DNA of 64,000 bases from Bradyrhizobium guangxiense (GCF_004114915.1 NZ_CP022219.1:2882501-2946500); one strand, 5' to 3'; shown: positions 25,831-35,465, numbered from the stretch's first letter. Notes: generated by a model not told the origin, from the letters alone. Translations and numbers: made by a program.

Positions 25831-26838
25831 CTAAGCGGAGCCGCTTGCAGCCGCAGCTCCGGGTCCCTCCGTGCGCGCCGTCAGGCGCCGCGCGATCGGC
25901 ATCAGCATGTACGGCGCAAGGTGGATCGGAAACTGCGTCATCGCGAAATAGAGCCAGGTGGTGGGCGGCAGCGCGCCGGCCGTTGCTGCCAGCATCAGGC
26001 CGAGATTGCGCTGTGACACCATCAGCCCGAGGGCCAGCGCGCGCTCGGTGCCGATGCGGCGGAACAGCAGCGTGGTGATCGCGAGCAGCGTGAAATAGAT
26101 CGCGAAGGACAGGGCTGCGAGGCTGATGGTGAAGAGCGGCTGGGCGAGGAGGTCGCTGACGACATCGCCCATGATCGCCGCAGCAAAGACGAAGAGGATG
26201 ATGATGTTGAAACCGTCGATCGGCGTCTTATGACGCTGGATCGCCGCCGCGCCGAAGATCCATCGGATCGCCGTCGCGGCCAGCAGCGATGCTGCGAGGA
26301 TGCCGAGCAGTTTCAGGCCCAGCGTCAGCGGCGTGATGCTGAGCATGTCGCCGAGGAAGAGGCCCGCGAATAGCGAGGCGGTGAACGGCACCAGCGCGGT
26401 CGAGGTCACCAGCGTGATCAGCACCAGCGTGGCGTCGAGCCCCATCAGCGCGGCCAGTGCCGGGGAGGCCATCATCGGCGAGGCCATGCTCTGCAGCATC
26501 AGTGCGAGCGAAAGCCCGGGCGCGCGCGCCGTGAGCCCGGTTGCGTGCGCGATCACTCCTATGATCAGCGGCACGCCGATCGTGGTCCAGGCCGTGGCGG
26601 TTGCAACCAGCGCCGGCCGTCGCAGATGGCTGTAGAGGGCGGCCAGATCGACCCGCATGAAGGAGATGCAGAGCAGGCAGAGGATCGCCTCGGTGAGATA
26701 GGGGCGCAGCAAGGCGCCGAGCGGCGGCACTGCGGCTGCGATGAACACGACAGCGGCCACCGCGCGGGTGCCCTGGCTGCCGAGCCAGGTCAGCCCGCGC
26801 AGCGGAATCGTGCAGATGGTTCGAAGATGAGAGGCCAT
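25831..26838 (-). CDS. Bile acid:sodium symporter (BASS) superfamily-like membrane protein
   Basis: About 335 residues with nine to ten hydrophobic helices. Segments such as EAILCLLCISFMRVDLAALY, MLQSMASPMMASPALAALMG and ALGLMVSQRNLGLMLAATAG resemble the two inverted repeats of the BASS transporter fold, with the GLMVSQRN-type crossing helix. It probably moves an organic anion with sodium, but substrate and ion are unproven. The start is uncertain: ATG 26838 is chosen; a TTG seven codons upstream lies inside a 14-base tandem repeat. It is probably cotranscribed with the esterase gene upstream. Confidence 0.72.
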   Translation of the reverse strand: MASHLRTICTIPLRGLTWLGSQGTRAVAAVVFIAAAVPPLGALLRPYLTEAILCLLCISFMRVDLAALYSHLRRPALVATATAWTTIGVPLIIGVIAHATGLTARAPGLSLALMLQSMASPMMASPALAALMGLDATLVLITLVTSTALVPFTASLFAGLFLGDMLSITPLTLGLKLLGILAASLLAATAIRWIFGAAAIQRHKTPIDGFNIIILFVFAAAIMGDVVSDLLAQPLFTISLAALSFAIYFTLLAITTLLFRRIGTERALALGLMVSQRNLGLMLAATAGALPPTTWLYFAMTQFPIHLAPYMLMPIARRLTARTEGPGAAAASGSA

Positions 26839-26852
26839 GCGGAACGGTGTTT

Positions 26853-26902
26853 CAGCCAAGTCCCTTCAGCCAAGTCCTTTCAGCCAAGCCCTTTCAGCCA
26901 CG
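26853..26902. repeat. 14-base tandem repeat at the esterase/transporter junction
   Basis: The octamer CAGCCAAG recurs at 26853, 26867 and 26881 and, with one change, at 26895. The 14-base unit is copied about three and a half times. The repeats begin inside the last codons of the esterase (its stop is at 26880-26882) and run to just before the transporter start. Confidence 0.85.
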
Positions 26903-27827
26903 CGCCGATCTCGCCGATCGCGACATTGGCCTGTTGCAGCAGCTTGCCCATGGTGAAGAAGCCGTGGAACTGGCCGGGATAGTGCCTGGTCGTGACGGGT
27001 ACGCCGGCCTGCTTGAGGCGCGCGGCATATTCGTCCCCTTCATCGCGCAAGGGATCGGCGCCGGCGGTCAGCACATAGGCCGGCGGCAGGCCGGTCAGGT
27101 CTTGCGCACGCGCCGGCGAAGCGCGCCAATCGTGGATGTCGGCGGCACCGTTCAGGTAATGGTCGCGGAACCAGCGGATCACCGAATGCGTCAGCAGCAC
27201 GCTGGTGTCGGGCTCGCTGTGGGACCCGTGGGTCATGGCGAAATCGGTCGCCGGATAGATCAGCACCTGGCCCGCGAGCGCAGGACCGCCGGCGTCACGC
27301 GTGGTGAGCGCGACAACGGCGGCGAGATTGCCGCCGGCACTGTCGCCGCCGATTGCAAGGCGCGCGGCGTCGATGCCGAACTCGCGCGCGTTGGCGGCGA
27401 CCCAGTTGGTCGCGGCGATGGCGTCCTCGGCGGCGGCCGGAAATTTGTGCTCGGGCGCGAGACGGTAGTCGACCGAGATCACGGTTAGCGCAGCTTCGAC
27501 CGCGAGCTGGCGGCAGACGACGTCGTGGGAGTCGAGATCGCCGATCACCCAGCCGCCGCCATGGAAGAACACCAGCGCCGGCGACAGGTTCTCATGCCGG
27601 CGCGGCTCCTTGGGCACGTAGAGGCGGGCAGGAATCGCGCCGTGGGGCGCCGGGATCGAGAGCTGTGCGACGCGCGCAAGCTCCGGCGCGTCGGGATTGG
27701 TGGCAAAGCGCGCCTGCGAATAATAGGCCCGCGCTTCCGGTGCGGTCAGGGTCTCGTAGGGCGGGCGGCCGGCCTCCTGGAACGCCTTGTAGACGGCGGC
27801 GGCGTCGGGATCGAGCACTACGGGCAT
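26880..27827 (-). CDS. HSL-family alpha/beta hydrolase (esterase)
   Basis: A 315-residue protein of the hormone-sensitive lipase family (bacterial family IV esterases). It has the oxyanion motif HGGGW at residues 89-93, the nucleophile motif GDSAGG with Ser163, a catalytic Asp in TAGADPLRDEGDEYA and a catalytic His in HYPGQFHGF. It hydrolyses short acyl esters; the natural substrate is unknown. No signal peptide, so it is cytoplasmic. The final codons WLKGLG form the first copy of a tandem repeat that continues past the stop. Confidence 0.92.
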   Translation of the reverse strand: MPVVLDPDAAAVYKAFQEAGRPPYETLTAPEARAYYSQARFATNPDAPELARVAQLSIPAPHGAIPARLYVPKEPRRHENLSPALVFFHGGGWVIGDLDSHDVVCRQLAVEAALTVISVDYRLAPEHKFPAAAEDAIAATNWVAANAREFGIDAARLAIGGDSAGGNLAAVVALTTRDAGGPALAGQVLIYPATDFAMTHGSHSEPDTSVLLTHSVIRWFRDHYLNGAADIHDWRASPARAQDLTGLPPAYVLTAGADPLRDEGDEYAARLKQAGVPVTTRHYPGQFHGFFTMGKLLQQANVAIGEIGAWLKGLG

Positions 27828-28035
27828 AAGGCGGCCTCGGGGTGTTTCCTGTTGAGGGTTGGACGTCGTTTTCGGAAGGCGATGCCCGCCTCGCGCCCCG
27901 GGGAGGGGTGATCGACTATCTCATTGGGGAGCCGGTCTGGCCAGATCGGGCCGGGAAGGGCAGGGATGCCGCCCTCCCCCCGCCGTATTCGCCGTGTTAA
28001 CCCGATGGCCTGCGAGCGGCGGTAACCCCTGTAAA

Positions 28036-29058
28036 ATGTCCAACAAGCCCGATTCGCTGTTGAAGCCGCGCGAGATGTTTCGAACCATTCCTCTGACAGG
28101 CCTTGCGGCGCTTCTGGCCGCCACCGCACTGACGGTTGCGACGCCGGCTCAGGCGCAGATCGGCACGATCTTCTCCGATCCGCCGCCGCTGCGGCCGCCC
28201 GGCAACATTCCACGGGGGCAACCGCAGCCGCAGCAGATCCCCGATGACGACGAAGAGGTGCCGGAGCTGCCGCCGCAGGGCCGAGTGCTGCCGTCGCGCC
28301 CGATGCCGCCGCCGCCGGGTCGACAGGGTAATGTGATGCCGGGGCCGGTCGAGAGCCAGCCGCTGGCGCCGCCGCCGGGCTCCACTGTCGCGCCGCCCAA
28401 CCAGCCGCCATCCGCCGCCATCGCGCCGCCCGGTCCGCAGGGCGCGCCCGGTCGTCAGCCGCAGCAGAAGGGCGCTCCGGGCGCGGTGCCGCAGACGCCT
28501 GCGAGTCTGCAGCCGGGCGACGAGGTGGTGACCGAACCGCCGGCGCAGAAGATCGTGAACAAGAAGGCGACGTTCTCCGGGCTCGACAAGATCACCGGGC
28601 GCATCATCAATTTCGACGAGGAGATCGGCGAGACCGTTCAGTTCGGTGCGCTCAGGGTCAAGACCGACGCCTGCTACACGCGGCCTGCGACGGAGGCGAC
28701 CAATACCGACGCTTTCGTCGAGGTCGACGAGATCACCCTGCAGGGCGAGGTGAAGCGGATCTTCTCGGGCTGGATGTACGCGGCGAGCCCGGGCCTGCAC
28801 GGTGTCGAGCACCCGATCTACGACATCTGGCTCACCGACTGCAAAGAGCCGCAGCAGACCATTGCCACCGCGGCGCCGGATCCCGCGACCAAGCCCGCAC
28901 CTCCGCCGCCGCCCGCGCAGAAGAAGGCCGCGCCCAAGCAGGTGCAGCAGCGTCCGCCGCAGCCCCTGCCGCCGATCCAGCAGCAACCGGCACCGCCGCC
29001 GCCACCGCCGCCCGAGCAGCGGCCAGGCCTGTTCGGCATCCCAGGGTTTGGCCGCTAG
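28036..29058 (+). CDS. DUF2155 domain-containing exported protein
   Basis: A 340-residue protein with an N-terminal signal sequence (ending TPAQAQ), a long Pro/Gln-rich region, the DUF2155 domain at about residues 170-275 (KATFSGLDKITGRIINFDEE, GALRVKTDACYTRP, EVKRIFSGWMYAASPGLHGV, YDIWLTDCK with paired Cys) and a second Pro-rich tail ending GLFGIPGFGR. The domain is characteristic of alphaproteobacteria and probably periplasmic; its role is unknown. The start is ambiguous between ATG 28036 and ATG 28075, the latter closer to a normal signal peptide. It converges with aat. Confidence 0.82.
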   Translation: MSNKPDSLLKPREMFRTIPLTGLAALLAATALTVATPAQAQIGTIFSDPPPLRPPGNIPRGQPQPQQIPDDDEEVPELPPQGRVLPSRPMPPPPGRQGNVMPGPVESQPLAPPPGSTVAPPNQPPSAAIAPPGPQGAPGRQPQQKGAPGAVPQTPASLQPGDEVVTEPPAQKIVNKKATFSGLDKITGRIINFDEEIGETVQFGALRVKTDACYTRPATEATNTDAFVEVDEITLQGEVKRIFSGWMYAASPGLHGVEHPIYDIWLTDCKEPQQTIATAAPDPATKPAPPPPPAQKKAAPKQVQQRPPQPLPPIQQQPAPPPPPPPEQRPGLFGIPGFGR

Positions 29059-29096
29059 GCCAAATCCCCGGATTCGGGCGCTAACCCAGCTATCGA

Positions 29097-29786
29097 CTAT
29101 TGTCGCGAGGCGATGATCTCGAGCGCGCGTGCGCCCGGGATCGCTTCGCCGGGGGAGAGCCTGAGGAAATCGCCGGGCTCGCCGGCGAGCGCCTTGTCGA
29201 GCAGCGCGGTGTAGCGCCGCCGCGGGATCTCGACCGCGCCGAAGCTCTTCAGGTGATCGGTGACATATTGCGTGTCGAGCAGCTCGAAGCCGCCGTAAAT
29301 CAGCCGCGCGACCAGATGCACCAGCGCGACCTTCGAGGCATCGCGCGCGGTGTGGAACATGCTCTCGCCGAAGAAGGCCCGTCCCAGACTGACGCCGTAC
29401 AGCCCGCCGACGAGATCTTCGCCCTGCCAGGCCTCGACGCTGTGGCAATGGCCGAGCTGGTGCAGGCCGCCATAGAGGTCGCGGATGCGCTTGTTGATCC
29501 AAGTGTCCTCGCGTCCGGCCTGCGGCGCGGCGCAGCCGGCGATCGTCGCCTTGAACGCGGTGTTGATGGTCACGCGAAACGCATCCGAGCGCACCGTGCG
29601 CGCAAGGCGCGAGGCGATGCGGAATCCGCCGAGCGGGATCACGCCGCGCAATTCCGGCTCGACCCAGAACAGGGTCGGATCGTCGGCACTTTCCGCCATC
29701 GGGAAGATGCCGCAGGCATAGGCGCGCAGCAGGACGGCCGGGGTGATTTCAGACGGAGCGGAGTCGCGCGAAGTCATGGTCGGCAA
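29097..29786 (-). CDS. aat: Leucyl/phenylalanyl-tRNA-protein transferase
   Basis: A 229-residue protein that adds Leu or Phe from aminoacyl-tRNA to the N-terminus of proteins starting with Arg or Lys, marking them for ClpAP (N-end rule). Hallmarks are [73 protein letters not shown] and [20 protein letters not shown], all core Aat motifs. In many Rhizobiales aat directly follows accC; here a signalling cassette intervenes. It lies 52 bases after the REC-kinase gene and may be cotranscribed with it. Confidence 0.95.
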   Translation of the reverse strand: MPTMTSRDSAPSEITPAVLLRAYACGIFPMAESADDPTLFWVEPELRGVIPLGGFRIASRLARTVRSDAFRVTINTAFKATIAGCAAPQAGREDTWINKRIRDLYGGLHQLGHCHSVEAWQGEDLVGGLYGVSLGRAFFGESMFHTARDASKVALVHLVARLIYGGFELLDTQYVTDHLKSFGAVEIPRRRYTALLDKALAGEPGDFLRLSPGEAIPGARALEIIASRQ

Positions 29787-29838
29787 CCATAGCAGGATCG
29801 CGATGCGGTTGCGATGGGGGTGGGCCGCAGAGGCGGGA

Positions 29839-30954
29839 TCAGCCCGTGGCGGCGGGGCTGGTCTTGCCGGGAACTGCGGGCGTGCGACCGAACCTCAGCA
29901 CAATCCGGGTTCCGGAATGCGTGGGATCGCGCTCGACCGAGGCGTCGAGCTTGGCGGCCATGGCCGCGACGATGCGCTGGCCCATGCCGGTGGAGCGCGG
30001 ATCGGCCTTGACGTTGTCGCCGACGCCGTCGTCGGTGATCGACAGCAGGAGATCCTCGCCCTGCGAGCTCAGCTCGACATGGATCGGGCCCGCGCCGTCG
30101 GGATAGGCGTATTTCACCGCGTTCATCACCAGCTCGTTGACGATGATGCCGACCGCAACCGCGCGGTCCGGATCGATCTCGATCGCCTCGGCCTTCAGCG
30201 TCAGGCGCGACATCCGGTTGCCTTCGGCCGAGCGGCGAAGATCCTCGAGCAGTGAGTCCAGATATTGGTTCAGGACCACGCTCTTCAGGTCCTGCGAAGT
30301 GTAGAGGCGGCGGTGCACCTGCGCGACCGCGGCGACGCGGCCCATCGCATTGGTGAGCGCCGCCTTGACCTCGTCCTGCGCGGCGGAGCTTGCCTGGAGG
30401 TGCAGCAGAGAGGCGATGATCTGGAGCGAGTTGCCGACGCGGTGGTTGACCTCACGCAGCAGCAGCTCGCGTTCGGCGGCAAGGGCCGCGTAGCGGTCGC
30501 GCGAGGCATGGATCTCGGCTTCGGCTTCCTCACGCGCCTTCTGCAATTCGGCCTGGCGCAGCGCGCCCTCGGTCGCGACGTGGAGCAGGGGGATGAAATC
30601 GCCGGTGACGTCCTTGACGAGATAATCGGCGGCGCCTGCTTTCAGCGCGGTGACGGCGATGTTGGAATCCTGCGAGGCCGTGACGAACACGACCGGCGGC
30701 GCGTCCGGGATCGCCATGATCTGCTCGAGCGTCTCCAGCCCGTCGAGGCCGGGCATGTACTGGTCGAGCGCCACCACGTCGATGCCGCCATCGATATTGC
30801 CTTGGGCAGCCGCACGGCGGATGCGCTCCAGGCCTTCCTCGCCGCTGGCGGCATGGACGACCCTGTAGCCGCGCCGCGTCAGGCCGCGTTCGACCAGGCG
30901 CGCCAGCGCACCGTCATCGTCGATGTAGAGCAGTGTTGGCGTGCGCTGGTTCAT
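29839..30954 (-). CDS. Receiver domain fused to a HisKA_2 histidine kinase
   Basis: A 371-residue soluble protein with reversed order: an N-terminal receiver (YIDDDG, acceptor Asp64 in [10 protein letters not shown], Lys114 in YLVKDV), a coiled linker, a HisKA_2 dimerisation domain with phospho-His171 in [20 protein letters not shown], and a HATPase domain ([45 protein letters not shown]). A kinase controlled by its own receiver fits a phosphorelay step rather than direct sensing. Its ATG overlaps the stop of the preceding response regulator by four bases. No membrane segment. Confidence 0.9.
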   Translation of the reverse strand: MNQRTPTLLYIDDDGALARLVERGLTRRGYRVVHAASGEEGLERIRRAAAQGNIDGGIDVVALDQYMPGLDGLETLEQIMAIPDAPPVVFVTASQDSNIAVTALKAGAADYLVKDVTGDFIPLLHVATEGALRQAELQKAREEAEAEIHASRDRYAALAAERELLLREVNHRVGNSLQIIASLLHLQASSAAQDEVKAALTNAMGRVAAVAQVHRRLYTSQDLKSVVLNQYLDSLLEDLRRSAEGNRMSRLTLKAEAIEIDPDRAVAVGIIVNELVMNAVKYAYPDGAGPIHVELSSQGEDLLLSITDDGVGDNVKADPRSTGMGQRIVAAMAAKLDASVERDPTHSGTRIVLRFGRTPAVPGKTSPAATG

Positions 30955-31391
30955 GGTGCGGCGGGCGGGACCTGGATGACCGAGAAGAACAGGCCGAGCT
31001 GCCGAATGGCATTGGCGAAATTCTCGTAGTTGACGGGCTTGGTGATGTAGACGTTGCAGCCGAGCTCGTAGCAGCGCTTGATTTCCTGGGAGTCGTCGGT
31101 GGTGGTCAGCACCACCACCGGCGAGGCTTTCAGGTATTTGTTTTCCTTGATCTGCCTCAGGATGTCGATGCCGGTCATGTCGGGCAGGTTGAGGTCGAGC
31201 AGGATCAGCAGCGCGTTGCCCTTCTGCACCAGCCCGGAGCCGTCGGTGCCGAACAAGTGCCGCATCGCGTCCGTGCCGTTGGCGAACGAGACGATCTCGT
31301 TGTTGACTCCCGAGCGGCGGATGTTGCGCTCGATCAGGCGGGCGTGGCCCTCGTCGTCCTCGATCATGATGATGGTGACTGGCTGGGTCAT
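30951..31391 (-). CDS. Single-domain response regulator (Rcp1-like)
   Basis: A 146-residue receiver resembling Rcp1-type regulators of phytochrome kinases: MIEDDEGHARLIERNIRRSG, a loop insertion before the phosphoacceptor (ALLILLDLNLPDMTG, Asp66), VVLTTTDDSQEIKRCYELGC and YITKPVNYENF with the conserved Lys. No output domain. It overlaps the genes on both sides by four bases, so all three are surely coexpressed in a fixed ratio. Confidence 0.92.
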   Translation of the reverse strand: MTQPVTIIMIEDDEGHARLIERNIRRSGVNNEIVSFANGTDAMRHLFGTDGSGLVQKGNALLILLDLNLPDMTGIDILRQIKENKYLKASPVVVLTTTDDSQEIKRCYELGCNVYITKPVNYENFANAIRQLGLFFSVIQVPPAAP

Positions 31392-32914
31392 CGATCTCGG
31401 TTCCAGTTGCTCACGTTCCAGGCGATCGGCAGCGTGATCGTGAAGGTACTGCCCGCGTTCAGTTCCGATGATACCGACATGGTGCCGCCGAGGCGACGCA
31501 CAAGTGCACGCACATGCGCAAGACCGATGCCCTGGCCGGGCTTGTCCTGGGTTCCCGCGCGGCGGAACAGGTCGAATATCCGCTGATGATCCCTAGCGTC
31601 GATGCCGCGGCCATTGTCGCTGATCTCGAAGATGGCGTAGCCGAGCTTGGTCCGCCCGCGGATTCTGATCTCGCCGGGGACGCCGTTCTTTAGATACTTG
31701 ATCGCGTTGTCGATCAGATTGGAGAAGATCTGTTCGAGTGCGAGGCGGTCGCTGACGATGTTCGGCAGGGGCTCGAGATGGATCTCGGCCTGCGCCTCGG
31801 CCGCCTGGTGCGCCAGCGTCGACACGATGGCCTCGATCAGCTCGGTCGTGTCGATCTTCACCGGCTGAAACTCACGCCGGCCCTCGCGGGTGAGGTTGAG
31901 AATGGCCGAGATCAGCCGATCCATCTTCGCGATCGAGGTCTTGATGAAGCCGAGCGCTTCGGAAAAATCCTCCGAGAGCTGCTTGTCGGCGCCTTCGAGC
32001 GCGATCTCGCCGGCGGCGCCGGGCGCCAGCGGCGGCCCGTCGGCGGGAACGTGGGTGAGGCTGCCGATGCGGCGGAAGATGTCTCCGCCGAGCTCTTCGA
32101 GCTCGCTGGTGAAGCCCATGATGTTGACGAGCGGCGAGCGCAGATCGTGGCTGACGATATAGGCAAAGCGCTGGATCTCGTCGTTGGCCTCGCGCAGATC
32201 CGCGGTGCGTTCGTCGACGACGGTCTCCAGATTGACGTTGGCATCGCGCAGGCGCGCTTCGGCCTCGTCACGGGCGCCAGCCGAGCGCCGCACCAGCCAG
32301 GTCGAGATCAGGGCCAGCAACACGACGAGGCCGGAGCCGATGCCGGTCATGGATGCCGCGAGGGTCTGGCTCCGGTCGGAGTTGACCGTGCGGAGCCTAA
32401 ATAGCCGCTCCTCCTCGCGGATCATGGCGTTGGCCTGATTGCTGATCGTGGTCGTGGTGTTGCCGCGTGCGGCCTCGCGGACGAGCTCCGTGGCCAGCTC
32501 GGGCCGCCCGTCCTTCACGAACTTTATCTCGCGCGAGAACTGGTCGAGCCGCGTCTCGATCGCGGCGCTCAGCTTCTCGATGCTGTCGCGTTGCGCCGGA
32601 TTGTCGCCGATCTGGCGCGTGAGCTTGTCGAGCGCCGGAACGATCGCCGCGACGGCCTTCTCATGATCCGATTGGAAATCCGGTCCCTGCGTCAGGAGAA
32701 AGCCGCGGGCGCTGCTCTCGGCGCGCCGGACTTCGAGCAGCAGGGCATTGATCTGGTTCTCCACCTCGATGGTGTGGAGCACCCAGTTGCTGTCCTCCCG
32801 CGCCTTGTTGACAAGATAGACCGAGCCGGCGCTGATCACGGTCAGGACCAGAAGCCCCGCCGAAATCAGCAGGATCTGCCAAAATGTGCGCCGTCGTTGG
32901 GCCTCGGCCGTCAC
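31388..32914 (-). CDS. CHASE3-domain sensor histidine kinase
   Basis: A 508-residue inner-membrane kinase: helix (about 13-36), periplasmic CHASE3 domain (about 45-180, with EVRRAESSARGFLLTQGPDF), second helix (about 190-208), coiled coil, HisKA with phospho-His256 in AYIVSHDLRSPLVNIMGFTS, and HATPase (NLIDNAIKYLKNG, EISDNGRGI, GIGLAHVRALVRRLGG). The two HisKA helices are separated by an unusual insertion of about 35 residues (about 273-310). It heads a three-gene operon with two receiver proteins. The catalytic half resembles phytochrome-type kinases that pair with Rcp1-like regulators. Confidence 0.92.
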   Translation of the reverse strand: MTAEAQRRRTFWQILLISAGLLVLTVISAGSVYLVNKAREDSNWVLHTIEVENQINALLLEVRRAESSARGFLLTQGPDFQSDHEKAVAAIVPALDKLTRQIGDNPAQRDSIEKLSAAIETRLDQFSREIKFVKDGRPELATELVREAARGNTTTTISNQANAMIREEERLFRLRTVNSDRSQTLAASMTGIGSGLVVLLALISTWLVRRSAGARDEAEARLRDANVNLETVVDERTADLREANDEIQRFAYIVSHDLRSPLVNIMGFTSELEELGGDIFRRIGSLTHVPADGPPLAPGAAGEIALEGADKQLSEDFSEALGFIKTSIAKMDRLISAILNLTREGRREFQPVKIDTTELIEAIVSTLAHQAAEAQAEIHLEPLPNIVSDRLALEQIFSNLIDNAIKYLKNGVPGEIRIRGRTKLGYAIFEISDNGRGIDARDHQRIFDLFRRAGTQDKPGQGIGLAHVRALVRRLGGTMSVSSELNAGSTFTITLPIAWNVSNWNRDR

Positions 32915-33021
32915 GACGGCCTCGTTCTGTCACAGTCAGCGGAAGTCAAAATGCCCCCTTGGAACTAACCCCGACGTCGAGAACGCGATCGGGGCCAAAG
33001 GGTTCCACGACAAGGGCGGAT

Positions 33022-34377
33022 TTATTGCGGGGCGGGTTGCTTGCCGGCCAGATACTGCTCCAGCCAGTGAATGTGGTAGTCGCCGTTGATGATATCGTCT
33101 TCACGCACCAGCGCGCGGAACAGCGGCAACGTGGTCTCGATGCCCTCCACGACCATCTCGTCCAGCGCCCGCCGCAGCCGCATCAGGCACTCGGCGCGGG
33201 TCTTGCCGTGCACGATCAGCTTGCCGACCAGGGAATCGTAATAGGGCGGGATGGTGTAGCCCTGGTAGACCGCGGAATCGATCCGCACCCCCAGCCCGCC
33301 GGGCGGATGGTATTGCAGGATGCGGCCGGGCGAGGGGCGGAAGGTCTGGGGATTCTCGGCGTTGATGCGGCACTCGATCGCATGACCGATGACCTGGATC
33401 TCGTCCTGCTTGGCCGGCAGGTCGCCGCCGGCGGCGATGCGGATCTGCTCCAGCACGAGGTCGATGTCGGTGATGCTCTCGGTGACGGGGTGCTCGACCT
33501 GGATGCGGGTGTTCATCTCGATGAAGTAGAATTCGCCGTCCTCGAACAGGAATTCGATGGTGCCGACGCCGAGATATTTCATCTCGCGCATCGCCTTCGC
33601 GCAGGTCTCGCCGATCTTGGCCCGTGCCGCGGCGGCGAGCACCGGTGAGGGGCCTTCCTCCCAGACCTTCTGGTGGCGGCGTTGCAGCGAGCAGTCGCGC
33701 TCGCCGAGATGGATGGCGCCGCCGCGGCCGTCGCCGAGGATCTGGATTTCGATATGGCGCGGCTTCTGGAGATATTTCTCCAGGTAGACGGAGGCATCGC
33801 CGAAGGCGGATTTGGCCTCGTTGGCCGCCGTCGACAGCGCCAGCTGCAAGTCGGCCTCGCTGTGCGCGACCTTCATGCCGCGGCCGCCGCCGCCGGCCGC
33901 CGCCTTCACCAGCACTGGAAAGCCGATCTTCCTGGCGATCGCCAGCGCGTCGTCGTCGGGACCGACCGCGCCGTCGGAGCCGGGCACCACGGGGATGCCC
34001 AGGCGCTTGGCGGTCTTCTTGGCCTCGATCTTGTCGCCCATCAGGCGGATGTGCTCGGCCTTGGGGCCGATGAAATGCAGATTGTGCTCGGACAGGATCT
34101 CCGCGAAGCGCGCATTCTCCGACAGGAAGCCGTAGCCGGGATGCACCGCGTCGGCCCCGGTGATCTCGCAGGCAGCCAGCAGTGCGGGCACGTTGAGATA
34201 GCTGTCCTTGGACGCCGGCGGTCCGATGCAGACACTCTCGTCCGACAAGCGCACGTGCATGGCATCGGCGTCGGCGGTGGAGTGCACGGCGACGGTCGCG
34301 ATCCCGAGTTCCTTGCAGGCCCTGAGGATGCGAAGGGCGATCTCGCCGCGATTGGCTATGAGGATCTTGTCGAACAT
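33022..34377 (-). CDS. accC: Acetyl-CoA carboxylase, biotin carboxylase subunit
   Basis: A 451-residue protein, normal for AccC. It carboxylates the biotin of BCCP using ATP and bicarbonate, the first step of fatty acid synthesis. Motifs: [20 protein letters not shown], the ATP-grasp Gly-rich loop [40 protein letters not shown] with the metal-binding Glu and Asn, and [13 protein letters not shown]. It follows accB after a 97-base spacer that carries an inverted repeat. Confidence 0.97.
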   Translation of the reverse strand: MFDKILIANRGEIALRILRACKELGIATVAVHSTADADAMHVRLSDESVCIGPPASKDSYLNVPALLAACEITGADAVHPGYGFLSENARFAEILSEHNLHFIGPKAEHIRLMGDKIEAKKTAKRLGIPVVPGSDGAVGPDDDALAIARKIGFPVLVKAAAGGGGRGMKVAHSEADLQLALSTAANEAKSAFGDASVYLEKYLQKPRHIEIQILGDGRGGAIHLGERDCSLQRRHQKVWEEGPSPVLAAAARAKIGETCAKAMREMKYLGVGTIEFLFEDGEFYFIEMNTRIQVEHPVTESITDIDLVLEQIRIAAGGDLPAKQDEIQVIGHAIECRINAENPQTFRPSPGRILQYHPPGGLGVRIDSAVYQGYTIPPYYDSLVGKLIVHGKTRAECLMRLRRALDEMVVEGIETTLPLFRALVREDDIINGDYHIHWLEQYLAGKQPAPQ

Positions 34378-34403
34378 GGTGCCTCAGCGGGCGAATAGGA
34401 AGG

Positions 34404-34473
34404 TGCGAATGGCGAGTGGCGAATAGCGAGCAGAGAACGGTGATACCATCCGCTATTCGCTACTCCCCATTCA
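34404..34473. repeat. Inverted repeat in the accB-accC spacer
   Basis: AATGGCGAGTGGCGAATAGC with the following G (34408-34428) and CGCTATTCGCTACTCCCCAT with the following T (34451-34471) pair over 21 positions with two mismatches, leaving a 22-base loop. In the accB-accC transcript it would form a large stem-loop directly after the accB stop codon. It looks like one copy of a dispersed repeat family. Confidence 0.8.
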
Positions 34474-34474
34474 C

Positions 34475-34960
34475 CTACTCAATGATCACCAGCGGCTCGC
34501 CGTACTCGACCGGCTGGCCGTCCTCGACCAGGATCTGCGTCACCGTGCCGGCGCGCGGCGAGGGGATCTGGTTCATGGTCTTCATGGCTTCGATGATCAG
34601 CAGCGTCTGGCCGACCGAAACCTTGGCTCCGACCTCGATGAACGGCTTGGCGCCGGGCTCCGGCGCCCAATAGGCGGTGCCGACCATTGGCGAGCTGACA
34701 GCGCCGGGGTGCTTCGACAAGTCGGGCCCGGCGGCCGGCGCGGCGGGAGCGGCCGGAAGGGCGGCGGGCGCAGCCGCAACCTGCATCGGCATGGTCGCCG
34801 CGACGCTGACGTTGCGGGCGACGCGCAGGCGCAGGCCCGCGCGTTCGATCTCGATCTCGGTCAGGCTGGTCTCATCGAGCAGCAAGGCAAGCTCGCGGAC
34901 GAGCGCGGAATCCTCGCTGGAAAACTTTGCGGCTGCTTTGTCGTCTGGCTGGCGCGCCAT
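34475..34960 (-). CDS. accB: Acetyl-CoA carboxylase, biotin carboxyl carrier protein
   Basis: A 161-residue protein: an N-terminal region ([20 protein letters not shown]), an Ala/Pro hinge and the C-terminal biotinyl domain with the biotin-accepting Lys127 in EAMKTMNQI. It carries carboxybiotin between AccC and the carboxyltransferase. ATG 34960 gives the usual start [10 protein letters not shown]; the upstream extension is not conserved in style. It lies between aroQ and accC in the common alphaproteobacterial order. Confidence 0.95.
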   Translation of the reverse strand: MARQPDDKAAAKFSSEDSALVRELALLLDETSLTEIEIERAGLRLRVARNVSVAATMPMQVAAAPAALPAAPAAPAAGPDLSKHPGAVSSPMVGTAYWAPEPGAKPFIEVGAKVSVGQTLLIIEAMKTMNQIPSPRAGTVTQILVEDGQPVEYGEPLVIIE

Positions 34961-34997
34961 GTTGTTTGATCCGAATGTTCTTGTTGATGAGAGGGCT

Positions 34998-35465
34998 TCA
35001 GGCTTTGGGCTTGATGGCAAGCTTGGCGGCAAGGCCCTGGATGGCGAGGCGGTAGCCCTCGATGCCGAAACCGCAGAGCGAGGCGAAGGCTGCGCGCGCG
35101 GTGTAGGAGTGGTGACGAAAGCTCTCGCGGGCGTGGATGTTGGTCACATGCACTTCGACCGTCGGAAGCTGCACCGCGAGCAACGCGTCGTGCAGCGCGA
35201 TAGAGGTGTGCGAATAGCCGCCGGCATTGATGATGATGCCCTTCATCTTGCGCCGGTGCGCCTCGTGGATGAAGTCAATCAGCTCGCCCTCGCGGTTGGA
35301 CTGCCGGCAATCGGCCTTGAGACCGAACGTCGCCGCCGTCTCCCGGCACAGCGCCTCGACGTCGGCCAGTGTCGCGTGGCCATACTTCTCCGGCTCGCGT
35401 GTCCCCAACATGTTGAGGTTCGGCCCGTTCAAGACGAGGATCGTGTCGGTTGCTGGTTCGGCCAT
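34998..35465 (-). CDS. aroQ: Type II 3-dehydroquinate dehydratase
   Basis: A 155-residue protein of the small dodecameric type II family, which converts 3-dehydroquinate to dehydroshikimate in the shikimate pathway. It has the flexible-lid [18 protein letters not shown] with the catalytic Tyr and Arg, [35 protein letters not shown] with the substrate-binding Asn and His, and [20 protein letters not shown] with the catalytic His. First gene of the aroQ-accB-accC operon. Confidence 0.96.
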   Translation of the reverse strand: MAEPATDTILVLNGPNLNMLGTREPEKYGHATLADVEALCRETAATFGLKADCRQSNREGELIDFIHEAHRRKMKGIIINAGGYSHTSIALHDALLAVQLPTVEVHVTNIHARESFRHHSYTARAAFASLCGFGIEGYRLAIQGLAAKLAIKPKA

